From Seison nebaliae (taxonomy: Eukaryota > Rotifera > Pararotatoria > Seisonacea > Seisonidae), in NCBI GenBank assembly GCA_023231475.1, contig JALJEE010002679.1, positions 1 through 64,000 of the forward strand: a DNA stretch of 64,000 nt, written 5' to 3'. The notes beneath the pieces were generated by a model. It saw only the letters and a list, made by a program, of their open reading frames with translations. It ran no database searches and was not told the DNA's origin. A program made the translations under genes and the position numbers. Shown piece by piece: positions 11,513 to 23,949 of this stretch; the stretch's first letter is position 1, and each line of letters opens with the position of its first letter.

Positions 11513-13752
11513 ATGTTCCATGACTACGATACTACCACGAACAGCAATATGAATGAAGATAATATGATGAATACGTCGACAAATTTCCGTCACCAATATT
11601 TTAAGGTGATGAAATGTCTGGAAAGAATAAATCGGGAGATTGGTGATTTCAATATGGTAAATCGTCAAACAGTTCGTGAAGCGAATGATCGAAATTTCCT
11701 TCCACTCCTCAATCATGATATCAATTCGAATCATGATGGAATTGATACAAATGACGACAACATGCCATCCACTCTAGCATCCTCCCACTCCGGAACAGTA
11801 GCAGCTGGAGCTGCTTATTCTCAATCGAACATGTTTACTTTGAATCAACATCTCAAATCATTTCGAAAACATCTCGAAAATCTTTTAAGTATTTGTCAGT
11901 TAATTGCTTACAATCAAATCAATATTGATCTCATTCTACCGTCATTCTATAAAGAGATTGATAATCAAAACCAAAACAACAACAACAATACGATTAGTGA
12001 ACTCGATAGCGATATGATCGACATTGATGATGATGACGATGATGATTTGGCCAATAGTAACATTAATAATAATGCACGAATCAATCGAGATGATAGTAAT
12101 CCGTTGAAGAAAGTGACAATGATTAAGAAGAGTTTGAAGAAGAATCGACGAAATAGTACTGGGGTAGAAGGTCGAGATATGGGCAAGGCGATTGGTGAAC
12201 AGAGACCGGTTGTAGGACCACATCATCGTTCTCGATATTCAGTCCTCCAAAATGATATTCCCGTTCTTCAACTTCTGCGATTTACTTACAGTAATTTCTG
12301 GAAAGCGCCATCGCCACCATATTTTACGGTGGAGGATCTGGTCAAAGATGATACAGTCAAATCTAAAGGAAATAAAGTGGTGGTGGAGAAGACGGAAAAG
12401 AAGCAAGCTATCAAAACTCTTCTCCGCACATGGCCCAATTGGGATTTTGAGATATTTCAATTGGAACGTCTATCCGAGAATCATCCTCTCATTCATTTAG
12501 GTATGGAAATTCTGACGGAAATGAATGTCCTCGAATTATTGTCGTGTGATAATGGGACAATGCAGAGATGGTTACATCTCATCGAAATTAATTATTATGA
12601 ATCGAATCCATATCATAATTCAACGCACGCGGCCGATGTCCTCCAATGTTCCGCTTATTTTCTCAGGAATTATGTTCTGAGACAAATCCTCTCACAAACC
12701 GAACAAGCCGTCTGTTTATTAGCTTCAATTGCTCATGATGTCGATCATCCAGGTCTGACGAACCATTTCCAAATCCATTCAGAAACCCCATTGGCCATCA
12801 TGTACAACGATACGTTAGACAAATATTTTCCATTTTTCTCATTTTTATATCGTCATATCAGATCGTGTTTAGAAAGTCATCATGCAGCAGTCATGTTTGC
12901 ATTAACGTTGCAAAATGGTAATGTCAACATCTTCAAGAATTTGCCAAAGTTCATTTATAACGAAAGAATTTTTTAATAAGAATTTCTTATTATTCTTCTA
13001 GTACTTCTTATCGGAATGTAAGAAGAGGTGTAGTCAGTGCAATTCTTGCAACAGATATGGCGAATCATGCATTTTATTTGAGTGAATTCAAAAGGAATAT
13101 ATTAGGTGAAATTCATGCATCGGAACCGTTAAGATACAGAATAAAAGTTTTTTCAAGAATTTTCATATTAAATTCAAATATTCATCTTATTAAGCCATGG
13201 TTTGCCGACAAGAAAATTAAAGCTAAAATTAGAGAACCATCGAACATCCTAACAATTTGCCAATTACTAGTGAAATGTTCGGACATTTCCAATTTGTGTC
13301 GAGCGAAACGACATTGTCGACAATGGGCGGAAAGAATCGCAGAAGAATATTGTCGAGAAGTTTCATTTGTTTGAAATTAATTCGAATTCACTTTTTCCTT
13401 TAGTTCGAATTGTCAAAGAAGAATAATATCAAACCGTTTAGCGATAAATATAATAAGGAGACGCTTTTCCTTCCGTTGAATCAATTGGAATTCTTGACAA
13501 TGACCATTCGTGATCTTTACACGTCATTCCATCGTTAACTTTTATTTTCTTACAATTTAAATTTCATTAATTTTAATCTTTGATTTGAATTCAAAAGGAT
13601 TCATTGATATTCCGGAAATTCTCGATCATATCAATGCGAATTATACATTTTGGATTGGTGAATTCAAAACAGAGGAACGTCTACGCGAATTACAAGACTT
13701 CCGAAGCAAATGGGCATGTCATGATAATAATTTCATCAAATTCCAGAAGTGA
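11513..13752 (+). CDS. PDE8: PDE8-like cyclic nucleotide phosphodiesterase
   Basis: Hydrolyses 3',5'-cyclic nucleotides; PDE8 enzymes are cAMP-specific. Six exons: 11513-12813, 12862-12948, 13002-13146, 13195-13359, 13404-13533 and 13598-13752, total 1983 bases, 660 residues. All five introns begin GTT. The catalytic domain matches PDE8: WDFEIFQLE, HNSTHAADVL with the catalytic His near 368, AHDVDHPG near 408, then after splicing YNDT joined to CLESHHAA, NIFKN, LATDM, the metal Asp in KCSDISN, and the invariant Gln in the LNQLEFL segment. All metal ligands seem present, so it is probably active. The N-terminal 300 residues are low-complexity (poly-Asn, poly-Asp) with an RRNST site; I see neither the receiver nor the PAS domain of vertebrate PDE8. 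The frame has a stop just upstream at 11480, supporting this start. Introns 1 and 3 are 48 nt, in frame and free of stops. Confidence 0.87.
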
Positions 13753-16142
13753 GAATGTTGTGTGTTTGAATGAATGGATGAATTGAAGGAGAATCGATTC
13801 GAGCACACATAGTATGAAGATTCTGTGAAAAAGAATTTTAAGGGAAATTTTTTCGATCTAAAATCATTCTTTAATGTAATCATATCTCTCTTCTATTCCT
13901 GTTACATAATTGCATTGTTATTATATTTATTTAAACCGGTCTAATTCTAAATTGATTGAATTATACTTCTCTTATTAAAGTTTTTAATGAAATTATCTCA
14001 AACCATTTTCTATATTTATTCTCTCTATTCTTGTCTCAAAAACGAATTTTTAGTATTTCCTCATCCACTTTCTCTTCCTCTCCCAACTTTTTTCTATTTT
14101 CTTATATAATTTCCTTCTATTTGTATCAGTCAATCTCTAATGAATAATTTCCATTTGGTCAACTTATCCAGGGAATCGATTCCATCAAACCGGTAACGTT
14201 CTCAATGAAGTACTTATCTCTTAGATTTTCGTGAATATTCTCCTCATCTCCCCTCCCCTCAAATAAAAGAATAGATTTTAATTAACTTTAATCTTCTTCT
14301 TAAATCATTCTTCTCATGACGATGATAATTGACAAGATCGACACTTTCATGATCGCCGCACACTAACCACCCTCATACGAGCTTTGGAAATCTTTTAATC
14401 TTACTCAATCTCTGACGATGTATCTATTCATCTTGGGACTAGAATGGAAGAATGTAAACATTTTCTTTGATTAACTCGATTTGAATTATGAGGTGACATA
14501 TCGACTTTTCGGATTAGATTCATCGCATTTCTTACTTTCCATCTAAATCATCCATTATTCCACTTATAATATGCCAGTAAGCAATTAACTTTCCATTGTT
14601 CAATGTCAAATCCGTTAGTCACCATTCGAATGACAACTGCTCTCGAGAATGACCGAACAAAATGTTATTGTATTATTTCCCTCATGCAATAAAACTATAA
14701 TCACCAATTTGTCTAACGTTCTCCCACGAAAATTTATTCTATTCATACATCAAATGGAGGAAATTATCATAAATTTGTTCGACTTATTTTCCTTGCCCAG
14801 TCTGAGGGAAAACATCTTGTCAGATCAATAAATATCATAATACGTAATGTTTCTTTCTTTATAGCTCTTATATCATAAAAATATTTAAATTGTATTAATG
14901 AGCAATAAATTTCACGCAATTCTAATTAGGTCATTTTCCTTGGTTTCTAACATGAAATATATTTATTAGTTAAAATCTTAAAAACATCATCTAATTTTCT
15001 ACTGTTAATTCTTCTTTCAATTCATTTAATTTTTTGGAATTTTGCGTTTCCTATTTTATTTGATCTTTCCTTTCTTATTTATCATTTTCATTCTCGGTTG
15101 GTATTTTCAAATAGTATATGGAGAATTGATTGGGTTGTGGGCTTTATTCTTTTTCCTTGGATTATTTCCTGGCAAAAAATAACGGAATAGAAATTTTTTT
15201 TGATTTAAATCTTCTCCAGCATTGAAATTTGACTAATCAATTTATCAATTTCTTTCAAATGTCTTGTAACTGTATTCGAATAAAAGAGGAATTCTTACAC
15301 TCACTTACAATTCTTCTTCCATTAAACTTGGGATGTTAATTAGTTTCCATGTCGTCAATCCGGATTCCTCCAATTTATTTCACAACTATCAGTTTCAATA
15401 GAATTTTTTAGGAAATAGCATTAGAACGACGATTTACCATTGGAAGAGGATGAAAGTCTCAAAGAAAAAGGGAAATTTGATTAATTTCATTCTTATTTCT
15501 ATGACACCTTTTCCTCCGGGGAGAAATACTCTTCGAATTTGAATCCATAAATTACAGAATAAAAGTCCAGTATAATATTCGATTATCCTCATTCTAAGTG
15601 GCTCCTTTTCACATAATGCTTCTTCAATACGTCCGTGGTTCACTAAAATTGGAGATTTTGATTATATACGTAATCAGAAAAATTAATATTAGACATCAAA
15701 TAAATGTTAGTAAGAAATCACAGTTAAATTCGGAAAAAGGTAGGATGGTTTTTTTTCATCAAATTTTTCTCAATATCAAACATTCATTTTCGATCTTATA
15801 ATTTGTGAAAGGCGTAGCGATTTCGTGCGCCACTTATGGTACGATCGCGCTTATTAGGTTAGGCTAAATAGATACTTATCTTATAAATGATTAAGGTAAC
15901 TTGCTACATAAAATGTATGTAATATGGTGATAAATAAATATAGTATGGTTTTTCGATTGAATAATTGAACTACCGTGAGCCCAACTCAACCTAACTATTC
16001 TGTGTGATAGAACTTTGATAGCATCAATAAAGTAAAATATTAATTTACCGTTTAATTTGTTTATTTTACTGTTTAAAAAGGTTTTGTTGCTGGATAAACC
16101 GTAAAAACAGTCCATTTAGCAAAATTGAATTTTTTGAAAAAA
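13753..16142. other. Intergenic, no gene recognised
   Basis: AT-rich, with T-rich tracts. Only short frames without similarity. Two TTAGG-like units at 15856-15866 and a loose inverted partner near 15984-15996 are too few to be telomeric repeats. Confidence 0.6.
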
Positions 16143-16231
16143 GGAGTAGAACTGTTCGTTTTTTAGGGGGCAGATCTGTCCGTTTTTTTTATTTAATTTG
16201 GGAGTAGAAATTTGAAGGAATAGAACTGTTT
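16143..16231. repeat. Degenerate copy of the 15-base iterated motif
   Basis: Units resembling GGAGTAGAACTGTCC occur at 16143-16157 (one change at the end), 16168-16182 (diverged, ends ATCTGTCC), 16201-16210 (only the GGAGTAGAA half) and 16217-16231. They lie in the same orientation as the array at 1-190. Their divergence suggests an older copy. I did not find an inverted partner nearby. Confidence 0.6.
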
Positions 16232-19200
16232 GGGTACCTTAAGTAAAACATTAAACAATCATAATCTAGTAGAAAGTCAAAATCGTACTAAATTTGTCTT
16301 ATGTTAGTTTAATGGTCAATCCTTGATCAATCCTTGAGGAAAGACTCATAAGAGAAAGCGTGTAATTAGATTGGTACAGAGATACGAGGAAGACCAAGTA
16401 GTTACGTTTATTCACTTTATAATATGCACCATATGTATTTCCATGAAACAACTATAAATTTCCCAAAATGTTTTGATTTAACTAAAAACTAAAACATTCT
16501 TTCTTTAACGACAAGGCTCTATGTTGGCTCTCTCTGGATGATTCACTTTAGGTAAAACCAAGTTGAACTTTTCATTCAGCCAATCTAGTTGAACTCAACA
16601 GAAATTTAAATTCAAATTGTTAAATACCACTTGTTGGACCTCTGTCGATGAACTTGTGATAGTTTAATGCTATTTATAATATCGTTAAAATATGGTATGG
16701 GCGAAAGACACATGTTTTGCAATCAATATAAATGGAAAAATCTGCCGTTATGGATAATACTATTTTTTCTTCATTTTTTTATGGAAATTCTATTTAATGG
16801 AAAGTAGCCCAAACACCAATTCCAATTTTATTTTATCTTCTCCCCTTTTTCCATTGTCCCGTGGCCATTAAAGTTAGATAAAGAATATTTCCGATTTATT
16901 GTTGATTTAGACATCTTAAGCGTTATAGTAAGGAAGCTTGACTGTTCATTTTTTAATGCATCATTTAATTTACTTAAATTTCATTTAGGTATTGATAGAT
17001 TTATATATTCACCAAGAATCATCCTCAACAGCATACACTTCTGATCATAGGTCATACCCATTTGATCATTCACTTGTGTTTAGCCAGAGGAAATTCTCCA
17101 ATTTCATTTTCCAAGGTCTCTCGATACTAATATTTTAAAAAGATGAAAAATTTTCCATAATGGAAAAACCGGATGAGAAAATTACCATTGTTCTGCTAGA
17201 GGATATCACCGTTTAATTGGAACGAATTTAGAAAGGCATGCACAACCTTCTATCAATTCATCTATGAACCTATACCGACGAGAAAAGTTTGTGAATCGTT
17301 AGAAACTATACTTATTATTGTTTGTTCTTTCAAGTGAATTTCTTTCATTCAAATTGTAGCATAAGTTGTAGTAAACTGTTTATAAACTGTTATAACTTTA
17401 AACGTAATATAGTTTTGATAACGAGTTAGCAATACAGATGCAGCGAATGTAGAAGATTTTTAAAAAACATGAAAATTCTTCAGTATAGATTATATACTTA
17501 TTAGATTCACAAGTACATGTCAATTGATAATTTATCACCCCTAAGAAGATAATAGCCATTTTACATTATATTGGAAGTGAAATTGGACATTTGGCTTACA
17601 TAAAAATAATTGGGGAAAAAACGTCGGGAAATGTTCACATGTAATTAGGCATTTTTCTTACATTGTTAGTCATTTAACATCTTTATTCAAACATTGGTAA
17701 TTTTAACCTCGTGTTCAATGAGTTTTTTTTGACGGAAACTGAATTTTTTCAAAAATAATGTATAAACTTACATGAGTTTAGATTTAGTTTTACTGGGATT
17801 GATTGAATTTAGTTTAATTGAAATTGTTTTCTAATACATAGAATTCCTTCCTATGTGAATCGATACATCATTACAATATAACAGGAACATATTTTTTTAG
17901 TGGATAAGACTTTTTCCGTAACAAACCTTAATTGTAACTATTCAAAGAGAAAATTGACATATTTCCCCAATTATTCATACACTCTCATGCAGTCATTAGT
18001 GTAATTTTAAATAGTCGTTTGAACTTTTAATTGTAGGTCATTTATCAAATTATCCATAATGTTCGAGAGAAATGTGTTGATTAAAGATCGTTTATCCAAG
18101 AATATCTAGTTCACTTGTCAACTTTCATGTATTGTTACTTCTCATTGGCATCTCCATCTATCAATCGGATGTTCTTCAATTATTGACTGATTATTCGTAA
18201 TTGCTCATCAGTTTCATATGTTTTATCGTTATATTCTTTATAAATTAATTGATCTCATAAACATGAATTTCCAAGATTTCGTTGGTCGTTCAAAAACAGA
18301 AGTCTGGACAAAAGTAATTATCGATATGTGTTGGACTAATCGTCCTAGAATGTAATAAGAGATAAGTGAATAATTCAAATTATTCAACATTGTATTGCTT
18401 TGCTTATCATCTGAATATCTATGATATACAATCGAGTAATATACAACAATTTAGTATAAATTTCTTGAAAAAATAGAGAGCGCGAAGAATAATTCAATTA
18501 CAAATCTTTCAATTAGTGAAAAAATGAAGAACATCGAGGAGTTCGGTACCATATCATAATAATTCCATATTATTATTCTCCTTTAATTTGATTTGAGTTT
18601 GAATTTGGCATTGCATCAACATACGAATAATCACTAATTGTACAATAATATTGAACAATAATAAGAAATAGGAGATTGTTAAAATTTCTGATCGTGTCTT
18701 ACTCAGAAGGAGTAACTTGTTTATTGTTTTTCTTCAACTTCCATTTAATATTACATCATCATTCACTTTCTCCTTAATAATTCTCCGACTATTTATATTA
18801 TTATTGATGCTTATGAGCTCACGACCAATTGAAATCAGGATTTGGTATTGAAAGATTAATAAATTATTGTTGAGAATGGTTTAGTTGACATTATACTATG
18901 TGGGTGTATGATTTCCGAAACGGAAAACTTCTCATTGATACTTGATCTTCTCTATTATATTGGACTCTGTCGAGAGAATGCTAATGGTAAGTGTAAAGAA
19001 TTAAACAGTCGTTCCCTGCAGGAGACATGCATCGTTTTCGAAGGGTTCCATAATTAATCTATAATTCGATTACAATAAATTTTCTCGATCACTGAACCAA
19101 TGATTAATATTACGTAATTTTTACCCTAACTTACCATCTAAATATCTCTTAGATTATTCTCAAAACTAAATCATAAATTTCCATCAGATTGAGATAAGTT

Positions 19201-20590
19201 CATATAAATCGACGATTTTCTTGCCTAAGCGTCGATTTCCATCAAACAGATTTTTTGTCCAATATCCTCTCTATTTACATTATGCGCAGAACAAACGTAT
19301 GATGATATCTGAGAAAAACATTCGTATTTGTTATTTATAGGAATGATATTGTTAATTCTCTTATCTATGGAACAGCACGAACTGACTTGTTTCCTTCTTC
19401 ATTTTTCCTTCCAATCCTTTTTTTCCTTTTCCCAATTAGGCAATATTAATTTGTTCGCTAGACTTATTTATATGAGCGCAATTTAGTTAAAGGGGAGAAA
19501 GGTATGGGAGATTATGGGAAAATATGCTAATTTATTAGATGATGATTAAGAAGGATGTCATATTTTCATTTTGTTGATTGCAACATGTTGTTCGTGGAGG
19601 AAGACATTGAACTGTTATAATAATAATGTGGATTTATTGAATATTAGTCATTAAGCACCAATCAAAATTTTCGTTAGCTATCAAATGTAATATTATTTAA
19701 AAAATTGGGATTTTCTCCTCTAAATCATTTTCATCTTAATCCTTTCGCACGCGTTTAATCGACATATTTAGTTATTTTCTTCATGTCCTCTATTGTTAAT
19801 GAGTAATGTATGTGTGAAATATACCTCATTATGTTTTCTGGAATGGGAAAACATACCTCATCAGATGAATTGAGAAGAATCCGTTTCGTATCAACTTAAT
19901 TGCGGAATGAAATATAATTATTATCATCTAATATAATTATACTCAATTATACATCTCATTCGCAATAAATGATGACTGATAAATGAGAGTAACCTTCAGC
20001 CACATTCTGTTAACTAATATTCCGCGAATTCTTATAATAGGATTTTATTACTGATGAAAAGATATCTTACACAATGCGACCATCTTACCTTCTAAATTTC
20101 CATTTGAATGCTAATGCTCATCGAAGTGTAATTCTCTATCTATCTCGATAACATGAGCATTTTATCTTCCAAATCTTTACTCGATGGTTTACTAACCATA
20201 TCATGGAAAAATATATGTTATGGTAATTATATTTTGGATATGCAATTTAGATACTGATTTTGGTACATGATCTATTCATGAATTTTTTTATTCCTAATAC
20301 ATTTTTGAACTTGAAAAATGAGAGTATTTCCATAATAAAATTCCGTGAAATATAATGATTCACACGGTTTGTTATTTATTATTTTATGATATACTTAATG
20401 GATATCTATCTGCATAATTCGACGACTTTCTTATTTTTAGTTTATTATAGAAAACTTTTCTTGTCATGATTATTATGAATTTTACTTTAAAATATTAATC
20501 AAAGAATCAAGTAGTACTTGAGTACAATGTTAATTTCAAGTAAATTTTACGTATATCCTCTTATTACATGATATGGTACTTCAATTGGGT
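16232..20590. other. Gene-poor intergenic sequence
   Basis: About 4.4 kb of AT-rich sequence with no reading frame over 60 codons and no recognisable exon, microsatellite of note or structured element. It ends at the left arm of the first foldback element. Confidence 0.6.
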
Positions 20591-21489
20591 TATGAGCGGA
20601 ATTCACCCTCGTTTCAGTTCACCATCTTCTCTATTTTCGGAGCGGAACTCACTGAAATTTCGGAGCGGAACTCACCCTATTTTTTCTATTTCGGAGCGGA
20701 ACTCACCCATTTTTTTTCAATTTCGGAGAGGAACTCACCCTGAGTAAATTCACCCTTTTGGTTAAAATTCGTAGAGGAACTCACCTCATAAAAAAATCCC
20801 CATATTTTTCAAAATATTAGTAATAATTAAAATATTGATAATGATTGAATACTAATAATTTATGGTTCATTCTCACTCTCAATCTCAAATGGTGGAGGTA
20901 GAAAAATTCATAATTCAATCAAACAAGACGAATTAAAAATGCGATTTTGATAATATTAATCGATAAAAACGATGTATTAATATGGAATCATTTGCCATAA
21001 ATGAGCGGTGTGATCTTAATTCAAATTCAAATGTATGACTTCAATATTTTTTTTAATTTTTCAATCAACAGAAATTTTTTGGATATAGTTCCAATGATCG
21101 ACTACTATTAGGATATGCCGACTTCGACGTGTATTTGGCATAGCGGGTTGCCATTCTTATTGTAATTAATTGGAGAAAGAGTCTATTAATGTCAAATTAT
21201 TTCAAAGCGTCTCGACACCATAAACCTATTATCCAATTAAGGAACGGTTCCTGTTTTAGAAGACCTCATCAGAGATTTTTTATTATTTTTCCAGTTTTAC
21301 AAACGCGGTGAGCTTCTCTCCGAAAAACAGAGTGATTTCCTCTGGGCAGTGAAAAAATAGGTGAGTTCTTCTCCGAATTGCTGTATTAAGGATTTTTTCA
21401 TAGAGTGAGTTCCTCTCCGAAATTAGAGTGATTTCCGCTCCGAAAAGTAAACAGAGGGTGAGTTCCTCTATAAAGTGAGTACCGCTCCT
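20591..21489. mobile_element. Foldback-type element A with iterated subterminal motif
   Basis: The left arm (20591-20790) carries at least five good copies of a unit close to TTTCGGAGCGGAACTCACCC, every 30 bases or so, the clearest at about 20637, 20658, 20689 and 20721. The right arm (21306-21489) carries the same unit in reverse complement five or more times. The outer tips are GAGCGG on the left and CCGCTCC on the right, each flanked by TA, which would fit a TA target duplication. About 500 bases of non-coding AT-rich sequence lie between the arms. The layout is that of a foldback or MITE-like non-autonomous DNA transposon with no transposase of its own. The family is not recognised. Confidence 0.65.
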
Positions 21490-21621
21490 AGATTCCTTCA
21501 ATTCAATGAATCTTATTGTTTCCGCCAATGCAAAGTATTGCGTCGGTCATTGATCATTGATTTCCATCATTGATTTTCTAAAAGACTTTCTTCTCCTTTT
21601 TCTAACAAGTACGTTGTAAGA

Positions 21622-22580
21622 AGTCGCGGAGACGTATTCACTCGGTGTTTTCGCTCACCCTCTTATTTGTTTTGAGAGAGAAATTCATCCAAAATTTCGG
21701 AGAAGAATTCACTCTCAAAATAGTGATAAATTCATTTCGGAGAGAAATTCACCATTTAGATCGATATCGGAGAGGAATTCACCCACTTTCTTTGATTTCG
21801 GAGAGGAATTCACTCTAAATTTTTTTTCCTAACATAAGTTAGGAAAACGGAAAAAACACTTTTTTTTCCCACTTTTAAAAAATCTCAACGCCACATTCAA
21901 AAGCTCGACACAAAAAGTCCACAGTTTCTACTTCAATAGGAGGAAGTAAAAAATTCATGATGCACTGATAGAAGATTTACTAAGATTTGCCGTTTTTTTT
22001 ATCTTTCAAAATTGATTGATTAAATTCCACATTTATCATGGTAGGTTTAATGTTTTGATCTAATTTAAATAGATTAATTGATCATAAGATTGTTCAATCA
22101 ATTATTTGATTAAGGGATTCTTTAGGAAATATTCTGGTACTTTACGTCTGAAAACGGTATATGTATATTAAAGCTATGATTCTATTAAAATATTTACTAA
22201 TTACAATGTCAAGCGCTCATTTGAGCATTGCTATGACTTTAAAAATCATGCTAAAATCGAAATAGCTTCGAAAAAAATGTGAAATTATAAGGCTCTCCGA
22301 AAAAGTGGAAGAAGATAAATTTCTCTTGGAAAATTTCAAATTAGAGTGAATTCCTCCCCGAAAAACTAAAAATAGAGCGAATTTCTGTCCGAAATCTTAA
22401 AATTTGAGTGAATCCCTCTCCAAAAAATATTTTATAAGGTGAATAATCGAGTGAATTCCGCTCCGATATTTGAGCGAATACAGCTCCGTATATGAAAAAC
22501 AGAGTGAATACTTCCATAAGGTGAATAACGGTACTTAGAATGGAATCCCGGAGCGGTATTCACCTTATGGAGGATACGGC
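21622..22580. mobile_element. Foldback-type element B, relative of element A
   Basis: The left arm (about 21626-21816) has units such as TTTCGGAGAGGAATTCACTC and the right arm (about 22290-22580) has the reverse complement, for example GAGTGAATTCCGCTCCG. The motif is a variant of that in element A, mostly with GAATTCAC in place of GAACTCAC. One unit at the far right (about 22548-22569) faces the other way, so the tip has been rearranged. The core has no coding potential; the 124-codon frame at 22432-22806 only runs through the arm. It lies 130 bases from element A, so the two may be separate insertions or a tandem duplication. Confidence 0.6.
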
Positions 22581-23949
22581 ACCTTTCGTCTGATATTTGG
22601 TAGACATTGCATAGACTGAAGGGAAGTAAATGATATTTATGATAATTTTTATAAATTTTAATTCGTTCGTCAAGTTTAATACGTATCCTACTGTACGTTA
22701 TAATCAACATGGTTAATGTCGGATTGTTCTTTATTCGTATATCATTCTGTCGAACACTATTGGCACAGTAAGATGGAAATGTATTGTAGTTATTCCTCTC
22801 ATGCATTTCCGTCAGTAATAAAAATGAAGAATTTTAGAAGAAGATCAATGGTTCTGTGAAAATGTTTCATGCAAATCGACTGTATTGTCTACGTCATTTC
22901 ATTCTCCATTCTATGATTGTCTTATACTAAACGAATTATATGATCAGTTAATAGTTTTCCATTTCCCCTACGGGGATTGATGACATTTAATAAAATAATA
23001 ATAAATTGAATGAAACGTACGATGTGACAACATTTTTAGATTTGCTTGACACCATTAAGGAAGTCGAATTTCCGTTATCATCTTATGTCATAAAAAGGAA
23101 AATCAGTGTGGAGAAGAAATAATTTGATAATAATTATAATTTGGTAAAATATTAAATATTCACAATTTCCAAAATAAACATTACATTTCGAGCAAATATA
23201 ATTAAGGTGACACTTAACTTTCATCTATTACTTAATCTCGTGCTAAAAATCGAAAGAATAGACCACTTCTATTAAGAACGAGGGAGATGAATTAGAATTA
23301 GGAGAGACTCATACTTCTTCCTCAAAATTATACTAATGGATCGCAGTGGAAAACTCCATTTTCTGTTTGGTGGATGAAGTCGATGAAGTTTAGAGGAAAT
23401 GGAAAATTTTTGTTCAATTCCAATCTCAATGATTTTCAATTTCGCACGACACACTCTTAATTGGTAGGGTACATATACCTAATATGTAATAATTCTAATG
23501 ACATTCCTAATGATTTACTTCAACCAAATCTAAATAATTAATGTCCTACATGTTCATTTCCTTATTCCAATGATAACTAATCCATCGGTTCGTTATGAGT
23601 CGTTTGAAAACCTGACATTTTATGAGCAATTTATTAGTAGATACAAAAAAGCGACTTATTCGTCGAACGACTCGATTAACGTCCCTCATGAAAATAACCA
23701 GTTCGATTAAATTATGTTAATTGAATGCAAATAAACTATTTCTGTCATTTGTATTTACTTCTTCTTCCAATCATTCCTTCTTTTAGTGAATAAATCAAAT
23801 ATTCATCTAACTAATTCCACTTCCTTATCTTCGACACATTTTTAATAAATTTTTCTTCTGAATTTTCTTCAAAAATCCTATTTTTTTGTTTGCAGAAAAA
23901 ATTAGATTTATCTGTGAAATATAAGAGAAATTTCCAATTTATAATTAGA
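22581..23949. other. Intergenic or 5' region of the GPCR gene
   Basis: No independent gene seen. A good acceptor (TTTGCAG, ending at 23895) precedes an open frame in phase with the GPCR, so an upstream GPCR exon, coding or untranslated, probably lies somewhere in or beyond this stretch. I could not place it. Confidence 0.4.

Noticed and set aside
15856-15866. TTAGGTTAGG-like units, reminiscent of arthropod telomeres
   Set aside because: Only two imperfect units inside ordinary sequence; far too few for a telomeric tract, and not useful for assigning the phylum.
22432-22806. 124-codon minus-strand frame
   Set aside because: It runs through the right arm of a foldback element and has no domain or signal.
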